Source: Prevotella sp. (GTDB taxonomy: Bacteria > Bacteroidota > Bacteroidia > Bacteroidales > Bacteroidaceae). Taken from it: a DNA stretch of 43,300 nucleotides. Under the pieces are notes generated by a model, which was given only the letters and a program-made list of their open reading frames with translations, was not told where the DNA came from and did no database searches. The translations under genes were made by a program, and so were the position numbers. The first letter of the stretch is position 1. Each line of letters opens with the position of its first letter. Shown one piece after another: positions 14,790-23,863 of this stretch. The stretch spans positions 1 to 43,300 of the forward strand of contig JAGBJJ010000063.1 of the NCBI GenBank assembly GCA_017934525.1, given 5' to 3'.

Positions 14790-16241
14790 CTACTGTCCGG
14801 TGGCTTGACGGTAGTCGAGCAGACGGTTCTGCAGGTCGGCCCAGGCATCGGTGCGGCGGTCGAGCGTCTGCTGGTAGAGCAGCTGCGCCTCGAGCAAGTC
14901 GCCCATCTTGCTGACGCCGGCCTTATACTGGTTGCGCACGATGCGCAGATTCTCCTCGGCCTGCTCAATGGCACGGCGCGCAATGTCTATCTGCATGGCA
15001 GCCTCTTCCACGTCGTTGGCAGCCTTCTGCATGCGTATGGCGAGCAGCTGCGCGTGGTCGTTCAGCTGGTCTACGGCCTTCTGGTGCTCCAGCTTCTTGC
15101 GTTTCACGGCATGCGAGCCGCCCCACCAGTCGCTGATGGGCAGGCTGACAGTAGCAAAGACCATAGCGAAGGTACGGTCGTTGTCGAGCAGATTATGATA
15201 GTTGTAGCCTGCTCCCACAGCCACCGAGGGCAACAGCTGTCCCACGGCCATCTTCTTCTGCAGGGCAGCGGCCTCCACCTGCTTCTCTAAAAGCTGATAT
15301 TCGGGCAGAGAGGAAAGGACAGGCAGACCGGGCCTCACACCGCCCCCCTCGCCAAGGGGAGAGGGAAGTGTACAGTTTTGTTGATTCACATCGGGCATGA
15401 CGATATCAAAAGAGTATATACTCACTTCTCCCTCTGAAGAGGGGTTGGGGGTATACCCACTTGACAGCCCCGCATACTGACCTATCAGCATCTTCACGAT
15501 GCTGATGCCATTGCGGAGCTTCAGACGCTGACTCTCTATGTCGTTGCGCCGCAGCTGCACCTGCAGTAAGTCGTTGCGCATGGCCACGCCAGCACGCACC
15601 GCCACGTCCACATCCTTATATATATCAGACAGCAGCGAGTCTACGGCGTCCAAGGTCTTCATCTTCTCCTTCAGCGATACCAGTTGCCAGTAGTACTGCT
15701 CCGTCTGCCGCTCCACGTCGTTCTCCTTCAGCCGCAGCTGCAGCCGACCGGCCTCCTGCCCCACCCTGGCCAGACGGTTGCCGTTGACTATCTGCCCGCC
15801 GGCGAAGACGGGCTGCACAGCCGTGAGCGAGGCTATGGTGCCATCTTTCATCATCGACATGCCCAGAGGACTACCCAGCGCAGCCAGCGCCTCGGCGGGC
15901 AGCATCTGGGCCAGGGCAGCTCCCAGTCCGGGGGTGACGAAGTCTTGCGGGTCGACACTCATTTTTGCCATGGGGCGATTGGCATTAAACCACGCCCCCG
16001 TGGCACTCACCTGCGGGAAGTACTTGGTGAAGGCCTCACGCCGCTGCTCACCGGCGGCAGCAATGTCGAGCTGCGCTTGCCTCACGGCGATGTTGTTGCG
16101 AAGGGCCGAATCCTTCAGTTGGGCAAGTGTGAGACGCACCATGCCCTGCTCCTCGTCAAGCCGCAAGCGGCTGTCAGCCTGCGCCGACGCCGTGGCTACA
16201 GCCACTGTCAGCAATACTGATAATATGCTTCTTCTAACCAT
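14790..16241 (-). CDS. TolC-family outer-membrane efflux protein
   Basis: A 483-residue outer-membrane channel subunit of the RND efflux operon. It has a signal peptide (MVRRSILSVLLTVAVATASAQA) and the family's two-fold helical pattern: LTLAQLKDSALRNN near the N-terminus, then long heptad-rich helices, a GYNYHNLL strand, and SLPISDWWGG in the second half. ATG 16241 is chosen for the signal peptide; the frame is open 74 codons further but looks non-coding. About residues 262-303 (15333-15457) are odd: a Pro/Gly-rich loop translated from a palindromic GC-rich repeat, lying between the two halves where a variable loop is tolerated. It is the last gene of the adaptor-pump-channel operon. The pump gene stops 158 bp upstream. 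Confidence 0.92.
   Translation of the reverse strand: MVRRSILSVLLTVAVATASAQADSRLRLDEEQGMVRLTLAQLKDSALRNNIAVRQAQLDIAAAGEQRREAFTKYFPQVSATGAWFNANRPMAKMSVDPQDFVTPGLGAALAQMLPAEALAALGSPLGMSMMKDGTIASLTAVQPVFAGGQIVNGNRLARVGQEAGRLQLRLKENDVERQTEQYYWQLVSLKEKMKTLDAVDSLLSDIYKDVDVAVRAGVAMRNDLLQVQLRRNDIESQRLKLRNGISIVKMLIGQYAGLSSGYTPNPSSEGEVSIYSFDIVMPDVNQQNCTLPSPLGEGGGVRPGLPVLSSLPEYQLLEKQVEAAALQKKMAVGQLLPSVAVGAGYNYHNLLDNDRTFAMVFATVSLPISDWWGGSHAVKRKKLEHQKAVDQLNDHAQLLAIRMQKAANDVEEAAMQIDIARRAIEQAEENLRIVRNQYKAGVSKMGDLLEAQLLYQQTLDRRTDAWADLQNRLLDYRQATGQ
15333..15457. repeat. Palindromic GC-rich repeat pair inside the efflux channel gene
   Basis: Two related ends face each other: 15333-15370 and 15423-15457. Read outward from the centre both begin CACTTC, continue with a C/T-rich stem (CCTCTCCCC or TCCCTCT), turn back as G-rich (GAGGGG) and end in GGGGG/GGTG. 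Each end folds on itself and the pair form a larger palindrome, with about 50 bp between. The segment stays in frame in the channel gene. A related single unit lies at 33769-33804. Confidence 0.65.
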
Positions 16242-16399
16242 AAGATGATAATACTTTTTATGCACTCTGAAGTGGCAGACGGACGCGATGCGCAACAGCC
16301 TGCCGCGTTCTCGTACCGCTGCCCTGCGGGATGCAAACAGGGCCTGAACAACCTGCAAACAGGGCCTGGATGCCATGCAGAAAGTCGGTCCCGGCATGC
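16242..16399. other. Spacer between pump and channel genes with a 15-bp direct repeat
   Basis: The 158-bp gap holds TGCAAACAGGGCCTG twice (16332-16346 and 16354-16368, period 22 bp). No independent promoter or start is evident. Confidence 0.5.
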
Positions 16400-19300
16400 T
16401 CAGCGGGGCAAGTCTGAGACTTGTCGTTGCAGCGATTTTGACGTAGGCCGACTCACCTTCCAATAGACCACCGGCAACATGGTGGTCACCATGATGAGCG
16501 AGCCGATGCCGCCGGCAAAGATGGTGACGCCTACAGCCATCCAGAACGATGACTGGGCGATAATCATCGGCACCACACCCACTGCCGTGGTGGCCGTAGT
16601 AAGGAAGATGGGCACCATGCGGCGACGGCCAGCCTCGTAGGCAGCCTGGCGCACATCGTCGGAGCTGGCACGCGGCTTCGTCTTCAGCAGACTGTTGGCA
16701 TGTTCGAAGATAAGAATCTCGTTGCGCATAATCATGCCCATGAGCGTGATGAGCCCGAAGATGCTGGTCAGACCGAGCGTGCGGTTCATCAAGCCGAGAC
16801 CGGCGAGAGCGCCTGGCAGCATCAGTCCCAGCGCCACCATGCAGACGGTGGTGATGCCATATTTCTTGAAGTTAAACAGCAGAAAGAAGAAAATGATGAC
16901 CATGGCGATGAAGATGCCCCAGAATATCTGCGGCAGGGCCTCGTCGCCATACTCCAGTTCGCCTCCCACCTCGGCCCTGACGCCCTGGGGCAGCTGCAAG
17001 GAGTCCATCATCAGGGCGATGCGCTTCTCCACCGGAGCAGCGTAGGCACCGTTGGCAAACTGCGCCGTCACGGTGATGCAGCGCTCGCCACCACGGTGCA
17101 TGATGCGACTCTCGCTCCACCGTGGCGACACCTTTGCCACCTGCCGCAGAGGCACCGTGGTGGTGGCCGACGACGAGAGCAGCGACGATGCCATGGTCAG
17201 CGGGGTGGCAATGCCCAGGTTCTCAATGTCGCTGAAGGTCTGGCCGACAGCATCTCTTACCACGATGGGCACCTCATAGTCGGCTTCCCACAGCTGCCCC
17301 ACGCGCAGGTCGCCCGTGGCAGCGCTGAGAGCCAGTGCTGCCGCCGGCCGCGTGATGCCCAGCTGCGCCGAGCTGACGGGGTTGAGTTCTACGTCGATGA
17401 TGGGAAACGGCTGCATGAAGTCGGTGTGCACCCACTCCAGCTCTGGCATGGGGCGCATCTTCTGCATGAGCTGCTCGGCCACCGTATGGAGCGAGTCGAG
17501 GTCGTCGCCGTAGAAGCGGTACTCCAACTCGGGCACCTCCAGAAAGTCGAGGCGCTTGAAGCGCACATAAGCCTCTGGGAAGGCCTCGCTCCACTGTGGC
17601 TGCAAGTCGGCCAGCAGGTCGAGCGTGGCCTGCTGCGACGTGGTATTGACTATGAACTGTGCAAAGTTCTTGCCCGCCATCTGGGGTGCGTAGCACGTCA
17701 TGAAGCGCGGCGACGAACAGCCGATGAAGGCAGTGATGCACTTCACGCGGTCGTCGCGCTGCAGCACGTGGCGCATCGAGTCGGCCACGAGGCGCGTGTC
17801 GGCCAGGCCCTTGCCTTCGGGCAGGAATATCTCTACGGCCAGCTGGTCGCGGTCGGCATAGGGGAAGAGCCTGATTTTCAGTGTGGGCAGTATGAGGCAC
17901 GAGAGCAGCACCAGCCCCACGCCGCCCCAGATGGTGAGCCACGGATGGCGGAACGTACAACCGAGCACACGGTCGTAGAGAGCCTGCACGCGGTCGGTGA
18001 TTCGCTTACCCTCGTTCTTCGTGCTGGGCACTCCGATAATCTTCACGCAAAGGAAGGGGATGACGGCCACGGCCACCACGAGCGACGCCATCAGATTGAT
18101 GGTAATGGTCCAGGGAAAGTCTTGCAGCGCATCGAGGAAGGCACCGCGGAAGGTGAGCAGGAAGGGATAGAAAATGGCGCAGATGCAGACGGTGGCCAGC
18201 ATCATCGGCATGAAATACTGCGTCACCGACCTGACGGCGGCCTGCTTGGGCTGCAGCCCCTTACCCACGTATTCCAGGTAGCCGTCGATGACCACGATGC
18301 TGTTGTCTACTATCATGCCCAGCACGACAATGAGTCCTGCCAGCGTGACGATGTTGAGCTCGATGTCTGCCAGATACATGACGCCCACAGAGATAAACGT
18401 GCTCAGCGGAATGGTGATGGCGGCCACGACGGCCGAGCGCAGGGGGAAGAGCGCCATCATCACCAAAATAATGACAGCCATTGAGATGAGCAGGTCGCGC
18501 AAAAACGAGCTGACACTCAGCCCCACCACCTTAGGCTGGTCGGCAATGCGGGTGAGCGTCACGTCAGCTGGCAGCTCGCTCTCGCGGAAAGCGTCGAGCA
18601 CGCGGTCTACATCGGCGCCATACTTCACAATGTTATTGCCGGGCAGCATCTCGAGCGAAAGCAGCACGCAGGGGTGCCCGTCCTGCTCTATATAGCTGGC
18701 TTCACTATCATACTCGCGCACCACACGGGCCACATCGCCCACGCGCACCACCTTTCCGCTCTGCGGGTCGCTGAAGATAATCTGCGCAGCAATCTCCTGC
18801 TCGCTGTTCTGCGTCGGCGCCAAGTGTATAGGCGTCTGCCGGTCGGTCTGACTGATGCCGCCGCTCACGGTAGTCAGCCCCTGAGCCTGCAGCTGGGCGA
18901 AGAGCATCTGCTGCCCTATGCCGTAGGCCTGCAGGCGCTCGCGGTCGACGTAGAGCGATATCTGCTCTTGCAGCTCACCATACACGCGCACGTTGGCCAC
19001 CGAGGGTATGCGGCGGAGACGGTCGCCCAAGCGGTCGCTGTAGGTGTGCAGCTCGCGGTAGCTGCGCTCAGGGCTCTCCACAGCTATGAGCAGAGCCGAG
19101 GTATTGCCGAAGTCGTCGTTGGCCACCAGGCCGAGCACACCGGCCGGCAGCTGCTGTTTGAACAGGGCCAGACCGTGTTTGATTTTGCTCCACACCTCGT
19201 CTTTGTTGTTCACGTCGTCGTTGAGCCTCACCATCACCAGGCACAGGCCATTCTGCACTGTGGCGGTGGTCTTCTCGCGGTTCACTTCGCCGTAGGTGAA

Positions 19301-19576
19301 GAGGTAGCGCTCCAGCGGGCGTGCCACCTGCAGCTCCACCTCCTCGGTGGTGGCACCCGGGTAGACGGCGGCCACCACGCCCTGACGGATGGTGAATGCG
19401 GGAAACTCGTCTTTCGGCATGACATACATACCAAAGATGCCCAGCCCGAAGAGTATAAGTATGATGACCAGCGTGATGGAGTAGTGCTCCAAAGGCCAGG
19501 CAAACCACTTTGCCAGGTTTTTCTCAGTAGTCTCTATTGTAGGTTCCATTGGGGTTGCGTTGCGTTTGTTCCACAT
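16400..19576 (-). CDS. RND efflux pump permease (AcrB/MexF-type)
   Basis: A 1058-residue inner-membrane proton-driven pump. It has the expected layout: TM1 near the start (ITLVIILILFGLGIFGMYVM), a large periplasmic loop, the TM2-TM6 block with the proton-relay-region motif GMIVDNSIVVIDG, a second large loop, and a final TM block with LMGMIMRNEILIFEHAN and FLTTATTAVGVVPM. Length and two-fold repeat fit HAE-type RND pumps. Start 19576 (MWNKRNATPM) is used; ATG 19549 (MEPTIETT) is equally plausible since neither has a Shine-Dalgarno. It is the second gene of the operon, between adaptor and outer-membrane channel. Substrates cannot be inferred. Confidence 0.93.
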   Translation of the reverse strand: MWNKRNATPMEPTIETTEKNLAKWFAWPLEHYSITLVIILILFGLGIFGMYVMPKDEFPAFTIRQGVVAAVYPGATTEEVELQVARPLERYLFTYGEVNREKTTATVQNGLCLVMVRLNDDVNNKDEVWSKIKHGLALFKQQLPAGVLGLVANDDFGNTSALLIAVESPERSYRELHTYSDRLGDRLRRIPSVANVRVYGELQEQISLYVDRERLQAYGIGQQMLFAQLQAQGLTTVSGGISQTDRQTPIHLAPTQNSEQEIAAQIIFSDPQSGKVVRVGDVARVVREYDSEASYIEQDGHPCVLLSLEMLPGNNIVKYGADVDRVLDAFRESELPADVTLTRIADQPKVVGLSVSSFLRDLLISMAVIILVMMALFPLRSAVVAAITIPLSTFISVGVMYLADIELNIVTLAGLIVVLGMIVDNSIVVIDGYLEYVGKGLQPKQAAVRSVTQYFMPMMLATVCICAIFYPFLLTFRGAFLDALQDFPWTITINLMASLVVAVAVIPFLCVKIIGVPSTKNEGKRITDRVQALYDRVLGCTFRHPWLTIWGGVGLVLLSCLILPTLKIRLFPYADRDQLAVEIFLPEGKGLADTRLVADSMRHVLQRDDRVKCITAFIGCSSPRFMTCYAPQMAGKNFAQFIVNTTSQQATLDLLADLQPQWSEAFPEAYVRFKRLDFLEVPELEYRFYGDDLDSLHTVAEQLMQKMRPMPELEWVHTDFMQPFPIIDVELNPVSSAQLGITRPAAALALSAATGDLRVGQLWEADYEVPIVVRDAVGQTFSDIENLGIATPLTMASSLLSSSATTTVPLRQVAKVSPRWSESRIMHRGGERCITVTAQFANGAYAAPVEKRIALMMDSLQLPQGVRAEVGGELEYGDEALPQIFWGIFIAMVIIFFFLLFNFKKYGITTVCMVALGLMLPGALAGLGLMNRTLGLTSIFGLITLMGMIMRNEILIFEHANSLLKTKPRASSDDVRQAAYEAGRRRMVPIFLTTATTAVGVVPMIIAQSSFWMAVGVTIFAGGIGSLIMVTTMLPVVYWKVSRPTSKSLQRQVSDLPR

Positions 19577-19607
19577 TGATTCATGCCGACAGATGCTATC
19601 GGCCGGC

Positions 19608-20636
19608 TCAGTACACCACCTTTGTGCCTTCGCTGAGTTTCTGGTAGCCCTCCACGACGACGGCCTCCCGCCCTGTAAGGCCATCCACGGCCACGCGGTT
19701 GCCACGCGTGGCGCCAATGCTGACGGCGGTGCGGTGGGCCGTGCTGTCGGCACCGACGGTCCAGACAAACAGCGTGCCGTCGGCCCGTCGCTGCACCGCG
19801 CTCACAGGCAGCAGGCAGTTGCCGGCATGCAGTGTGCCGGTGCCGATGCCGCCGATGCGCACGCTGGCCACCATGCCGGGCAACAGACTGCGGTCGGCAT
19901 TAGCCACATGGATGCGCACGTCGTAGGTATGGGTCATGGCGTCGGCCACGATGCCTTTCTCAATGCGGCCACCCTCGAAAGAGCGCCCGATGGCGTCGAC
20001 CCGGATGTAAGTAGGGGTATGCTCGCCGATGCGACCTATCTCGGCCTCAGGCACCGACACTTTCACCTTCACCGACGTGACGTCGAGTATGGTGACCACG
20101 GCCTGCGAGGGCAGGGCTGTCTCGCCGCTGCCTATCATCTTGCGCCCGATGATGCCGCCCACGGGGGCCTTCAGGCGGCAGTCGGCCACGTTCTTGCGGG
20201 CCACCTCAAGGGCCGAGCGGGCCTGCGCCACCTTGCTCTGCACCTCCACCCACTGGGCCTCGGTCATCGACCCGCTGTCGTGCAGTTGGCGATAGCGCTG
20301 CAGCGCATCGTCAGCCTGGGTCATCTGTGCCTCGGCGCCAGCCAGCACATTGCGGGCCTGCGTGTCGTCCATCTCGGCCAGCAGCTGACCACGGCTGACG
20401 GTCTGCCCTTCGCTCACCAGCACACGCCTTACCAGCCCCATGCCGGTAAAGCTGACGGCTGTGGACTCGTGCTCCTCGACGATGCCCACAAAAGCCGGCC
20501 CGTCGGCAGCATCGGCGCCGCCAAAAGCCTGTTCGGTCTTCACCCTCACTGGGGCTTTCGCCCTTTTCTCCTCGCTGCGGCCGCAGCCAACCATGGCCAT
20601 GACGGCCATCAGTAGTATCACATTTGTTGCTTTCAT
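19608..20636 (-). CDS. RND efflux periplasmic adaptor (HlyD/AcrA family)
   Basis: A 342-residue membrane-fusion protein joining the pump to the outer-membrane channel. The start at 20636 gives a signal sequence with a likely lipobox Cys at residue 18 (MVGC), so it is probably lipid-anchored to the periplasm side. The lipoyl-like halves flank a helical hairpin: FTGMGLVRRVLVSEGQTVSRGQLLAEMD, then an Ala/Gln-rich coiled coil (about residues 73-130), then LKAPVGGIIGRK. Beta-barrel and membrane-proximal domains follow (VKVSVPEAEIGRI, GMVASVRIG). It is the first gene of the efflux operon, transcribed away from the AraC-family regulator gene. Confidence 0.92.
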   Translation of the reverse strand: MKATNVILLMAVMAMVGCGRSEEKRAKAPVRVKTEQAFGGADAADGPAFVGIVEEHESTAVSFTGMGLVRRVLVSEGQTVSRGQLLAEMDDTQARNVLAGAEAQMTQADDALQRYRQLHDSGSMTEAQWVEVQSKVAQARSALEVARKNVADCRLKAPVGGIIGRKMIGSGETALPSQAVVTILDVTSVKVKVSVPEAEIGRIGEHTPTYIRVDAIGRSFEGGRIEKGIVADAMTHTYDVRIHVANADRSLLPGMVASVRIGGIGTGTLHAGNCLLPVSAVQRRADGTLFVWTVGADSTAHRTAVSIGATRGNRVAVDGLTGREAVVVEGYQKLSEGTKVVY

Positions 20637-20663
20637 ATCGTGTTGTGCATCGAAAATCGGGTG

Positions 20664-20693
20664 CAAAGGTGATAAATATTTCCGTAAACGCAA
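20664..20693 (-). promoter_or_regulatory. Promoter of the RND efflux operon
   Basis: Minus strand TTG (20693-20691), 19-bp spacer, CACCTTTG (20671-20664), one base off the consensus -7. A weak box would suit activator control by the divergent AraC protein (inference). Confidence 0.55.
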
Positions 20694-20769
20694 TGTTCGT
20701 AAATACCATAAAAACTGTCAAAATGTTATCACCTAACCAAAAAGAACATAAAAATATCCTGTAAGACCA

Positions 20770-20799
20770 TTGTTGTTTGGGAAATAATTATCATCTTTG
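20770..20799 (+). promoter_or_regulatory. Promoter of the araC-type gene
   Basis: TTG 20770-20772, 19-bp spacer, CATCTTTG 20792-20799. It shows the same first-base deviation as the divergent efflux promoter. About 75 bp separate the two promoters, room for shared operator sites. Confidence 0.5.
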
Positions 20800-20813
20800 C
20801 AAAAAATTAGCTT

Positions 20814-21722
20814 ATGAAGTTTGCAGAATTTACCATTCGGCAGTTGGCGGAAAGCCAGGACATCAGCATCGGCTATTCCGACGATGACATTATCATCATC
20901 GACAATATCAATACGCTGATAGCCCCCACCTCGGCACAGCTGAAGATGAACCTGCTGGTCATCTGCACCAACGGCAGGGCGCAAGGCAGCGTAGACAACC
21001 AACCCATGAGCATGGAGAAGAACAACGTGTTCATCGGCCCGCCCAACGTGACGTTCGGCGACTTCATGATGAGCCCCGACTTTCAGTTCAAGGCCATGTT
21101 CTTCACCAGCCACATCCTGCAGTCATTCCTGCGCGAAAAAATGAGTATCTGGAACGAGGTGATGTATATACACCGCAAGCGGATGGTGAAGATGAGCGAG
21201 AAGGATGCCGAATTATACAGTCTGTTCTACGACCTGCTGCGCACCTGCATCAACGAAGGCCCCGACACTCCCTTCAGGACTGAAATCATACAGTCGCTGC
21301 TGCGGGCATCGCTGCTGGCCCTGTGCAGCAGGATGAAGCGGATGCTGGCTGACGCACCGCAGCAGCAGATGAAACAGGCCGGCAACCTGTTTCAGCGCTT
21401 TCTGAACCTGCTGGAGCAGCAGCCCGTGAAGCACCGCACCGTGGAGTCGTATGCAGCTGAGCTATACATCACGCCGAAATACCTCTCTGCCGTATGCAAG
21501 AAGCAGTCGGGCAAGACGGCCAACGAGTGGATTACGCAGCAGGTGCTGGCCGACATTCGCTACTATCTGAAGCAGACCGACCTCAGCATCAAGCAGATAT
21601 GCAACAGACTGGGCTTCCCCAACCCCTCGTTCTTCGGGAAATACGTGAAAGAACACTTCGGCATGACGCCCACTCAGTTTCGCAACAGTCAGCCTGCATC
21701 TTCCTCTGGCAACTCTCAGTAA
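20814..21722 (+). CDS. AraC-family transcriptional regulator
   Basis: A 302-residue regulator: an N-terminal cupin-like sensing region (about 1-150, e.g. LLVICTNGRAQGSV and VFIGPPNVTFGDF) and a C-terminal double helix-turn-helix (about 200-290). The latter shows the AraC pattern ESYAAELYITPKYLSAVCKK for the first HTH and ISIKQICNRLGF-type LSIKQICNRLGFPNPSFFGK for the second, ending GMTPTQFRN. It is divergent to the efflux operon, so it most likely controls that operon and itself. The dgt start follows 11 bp after the stop, so both may share one transcript. Confidence 0.92.
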   Translation: MKFAEFTIRQLAESQDISIGYSDDDIIIIDNINTLIAPTSAQLKMNLLVICTNGRAQGSVDNQPMSMEKNNVFIGPPNVTFGDFMMSPDFQFKAMFFTSHILQSFLREKMSIWNEVMYIHRKRMVKMSEKDAELYSLFYDLLRTCINEGPDTPFRTEIIQSLLRASLLALCSRMKRMLADAPQQQMKQAGNLFQRFLNLLEQQPVKHRTVESYAAELYITPKYLSAVCKKQSGKTANEWITQQVLADIRYYLKQTDLSIKQICNRLGFPNPSFFGKYVKEHFGMTPTQFRNSQPASSSGNSQ

Positions 21723-21733
21723 TCAATGAAAAA

Positions 21734-23056
21734 ATGAACTGGAACCAACTTATATCCAACTGCCGGCTGGGCCAGGAGCACACCTACAGCCAGCGCCATG
21801 ACGACCGCACTGAGTTTAAGCGCGACTACGACCGCCTTATATTCTCGGCACCCTTCCGCCGACTGCAAAACAAGACGCAGGTGTTTCCGCTGCCGGGCAG
21901 CGTCTTCGTGCACAACCGCCTGACACACTCGCTCGAAGTGGCCTCAGTGGGCATGTCGCTCGGCAACGACATCTACAGCCATCTGCGCGATACCCACGGC
22001 GACGACATCGGGCCGCTGGCTTCGCAGATAGGGCAGATAGTGGCCACGGCATGCCTGGCTCACGACCTGGGCAACCCGCCCTTCGGCCACTCGGGCGAGA
22101 AAGCCATCCAGACCTTCTTCACCGAGGGGAAGGGCAGCTGTCTGCAGGGGCGCGTCAGCGAGGCGTTCTGGGCCGACATCACACGCTTCGACGGCAATGC
22201 CAATGCCTTCCGACTGCTGACGCACAGCTTCAAGGGACGGCGCAAGGGAGGCTTTGCCATGACCTACTCCACGCTGGCCAGCATCGTGAAATATCCGTTT
22301 CCGGCTGCCGTGGCGAAGAAAAACAAGTTCGGCTTCTTCTGCTCGGAGCGACAGGCCTATCTGGCAGTGGCCGAGAAACTGGGCATTCCGCAGACGGGTC
22401 CCGACCGCTGGGCACGCTACCCGCTGGTCTACCTCGTGGAGGCAGCCGACGACATCTGCTATGAGATTATGGACCTGGAGGATGCCTATAAACTGAAGAT
22501 TCTATCGTTCGAGGAGACGTGTCGGCTCATGTTTGCATTCATCGACGAGGCCGACAGGACGCATATCATGCAGCGCATCAGCGACGAGGAGGTGAGCGAC
22601 CCCAACGAGAAGATACAGTATCTCAGGGCTTGCGTCATAGGCAAGCTGGAGCACGAGTGTGTGAAGACCTTCATAGAGCACGAACAGGAAATATTGGAGG
22701 GTGTTTTCCAGGGCAGCCTCATCGACCATATCAGCGAGCAGCCGCGCAAGGCCTACATAGCCTGTACGCAGGTATCGAAGGAGCGTATCTACAAGAGCCG
22801 GCCGGTGCTCGACGTGGAACTGTCGGGTTACCGCATCATGGCCACGCTCATGGAACTCATGACTGAGGCCATAGAGCACCCGCAGCGCTACTATTCGCAG
22901 CAGCTCATAGGGCGCGTCAGCAGTCAGTACGACATCAACAGCGACGACTTTGAGACACGGCTGATGGCCGTCATAGACTATATCAGCGGCATGACCGACG
23001 TATATGCCCTCGACGTCTACCAGAAGATATGCGGCATATCACTGCCCATCGTATGA
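21734..23056 (+). CDS. dgt: Deoxyguanosinetriphosphate triphosphohydrolase (dGTPase)
   Basis: A 440-residue HD-domain enzyme releasing triphosphate from dGTP or other dNTPs. The metal site is visible as His65 (NRLTHSLEV) and His110-Asp111 (CLAHDLGNPPFGHSGE), with the N-terminal family motif FSAPFRRLQNKTQV. ATG 21734 (MNWNQLIS) is chosen because the open frame upstream lies inside the AraC gene. It controls dNTP pools and replication fidelity in other bacteria. The 11-bp spacing from the regulator gene suggests cotranscription. Confidence 0.93.
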   Translation: MNWNQLISNCRLGQEHTYSQRHDDRTEFKRDYDRLIFSAPFRRLQNKTQVFPLPGSVFVHNRLTHSLEVASVGMSLGNDIYSHLRDTHGDDIGPLASQIGQIVATACLAHDLGNPPFGHSGEKAIQTFFTEGKGSCLQGRVSEAFWADITRFDGNANAFRLLTHSFKGRRKGGFAMTYSTLASIVKYPFPAAVAKKNKFGFFCSERQAYLAVAEKLGIPQTGPDRWARYPLVYLVEAADDICYEIMDLEDAYKLKILSFEETCRLMFAFIDEADRTHIMQRISDEEVSDPNEKIQYLRACVIGKLEHECVKTFIEHEQEILEGVFQGSLIDHISEQPRKAYIACTQVSKERIYKSRPVLDVELSGYRIMATLMELMTEAIEHPQRYYSQQLIGRVSSQYDINSDDFETRLMAVIDYISGMTDVYALDVYQKICGISLPIV

Positions 23057-23070
23057 GCTTTCTGCATAGG

Positions 23071-23113
23071 AAAAAAGAGAGCCGTGCTAAGCATGATTGC
23101 TTGCACGGCTCTC
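23071..23113 (-). terminator. Terminator of rpsT
   Basis: A long stem: GAGAGCCGTGC (23077-23087) with GCACGGCTCTC (23103-23113), extended by AAGCA/TGCTT around a 4-nt loop. On the minus strand it is followed by six T. It lies 24 nt past the rpsT stop and may also slow plus-strand readthrough from dgt. Confidence 0.88.
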
Positions 23114-23136
23114 GTTGTTATGAGGTTGTTGTTTTT

Positions 23137-23391
23137 TTAACCCAGCTTGTTGACGTGGAGCGACAGACTCGACTTCAGGTTAGCGGCCTTGTTCTTGTGG
23201 ATAATGTTGTTCTTAGCCAGCTTGTCAAGCATCTTCTGCACCTTTGGATAGAGGGCAACTGCCTCGTCTTTGTTAGTCATAGCACGCAACTTGCGAACAG
23301 CGTTACGCATTGTCTTGGCGTAGTACTTGTTGTGCAGTGCCTTTTTCTTGTCCTGGCGAATTCTCTTCACCGATGATTTGTGGTTTGCCAT
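23137..23391 (-). CDS. rpsT: 30S ribosomal protein S20
   Basis: An 84-residue, very basic helical protein that binds 16S rRNA early in 30S assembly. The S20 pattern is present: [17 protein letters not shown] at the N-terminus, [21 protein letters not shown], and a C-terminal [13 protein letters not shown] stretch. Length is normal for Bacteroidetes. It is a single gene with its own terminator. About 235 bp of non-coding sequence lies upstream, back to tRNA-Glu; I could not identify a consensus promoter there. Confidence 0.97.
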   Translation of the reverse strand: MANHKSSVKRIRQDKKKALHNKYYAKTMRNAVRKLRAMTNKDEAVALYPKVQKMLDKLAKNNIIHKNKAANLKSSLSLHVNKLG

Positions 23392-23630
23392 TGTTGTGTG
23401 AATTGTTTAATGTTAATGATTAATGTTGCGAGCCAAAGCCTATGGGTCTTGTGCCTGTGAGAGCTGCCCTGGGCAAGTGTTTCAAACTGAACCGCCAACT
23501 ATGCGCGGCTTTTTTCAATTCAAAAAAAACTCCCCGTCACCCTTTCCCCGTCGTTTGGCAACTCATGGGTAGCGCATCGCTGCGCAGATGGCGGATTCGG
23601 CTTTTGTAATTGTTTATTATTGTCTTGTAG

Positions 23631-23702
23631 TAGTCCCTAGGAGAGTCGAACTCCTCTTTAGAGAATGAAAATCTCTCGTCCTAACCGATAGACGAAGGGA
23701 CC
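23631..23702 (-). tRNA. tRNA-Glu (TTC)
   Basis: A 72-nt cloverleaf on the minus strand: acceptor GGTCCCT with AGGGACT (G1-U72 wobble), D-arm CGTCTATCGGTTAGGACG, anticodon stem AGAGA/TCTCT with loop TTTTCAT (anticodon TTC), and T-arm GAGGAGTTCGACTCTCC. CCA is not encoded. Confidence 0.93.
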
Positions 23703-23746
23703 CCTTTCGTTGAAATCGCTTTGTCACTTGCGTACAAAAGCGGGTG

Positions 23747-23777
23747 CAAAGGTACGGCTTTTTTCCCGTTTCGCCAA
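23747..23777 (-). promoter_or_regulatory. Promoter of tRNA-Glu
   Basis: Minus strand TTG (23777-23775), 20-bp spacer, TACCTTTG (23754-23747): a full consensus match 45 bp upstream of the tRNA. Confidence 0.8.
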
Positions 23778-23817
23778 ATTTTCTGAAAGGAAAATGATGT
23801 TTTTTGAGTTTTTTTTG

Positions 23818-23825
23818 TAATTTTG
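23818..23825 (+). promoter_or_regulatory. -7 element of recO
   Basis: TAATTTTG, 38 bp before the recO ATG, in a T-rich stretch. A -33 TTG at proper spacing is not clear. Confidence 0.5.
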
Positions 23826-23863
23826 CAGTCGTGACAAAGGCAGCAAGCCACATATAACAAGCT

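Noticed and set aside
16700-18484. A 594-codon plus-strand open frame rich in His, Glu, Gly
   Set aside because: Antisense to the RND pump, whose membrane topology and motifs are unmistakable.
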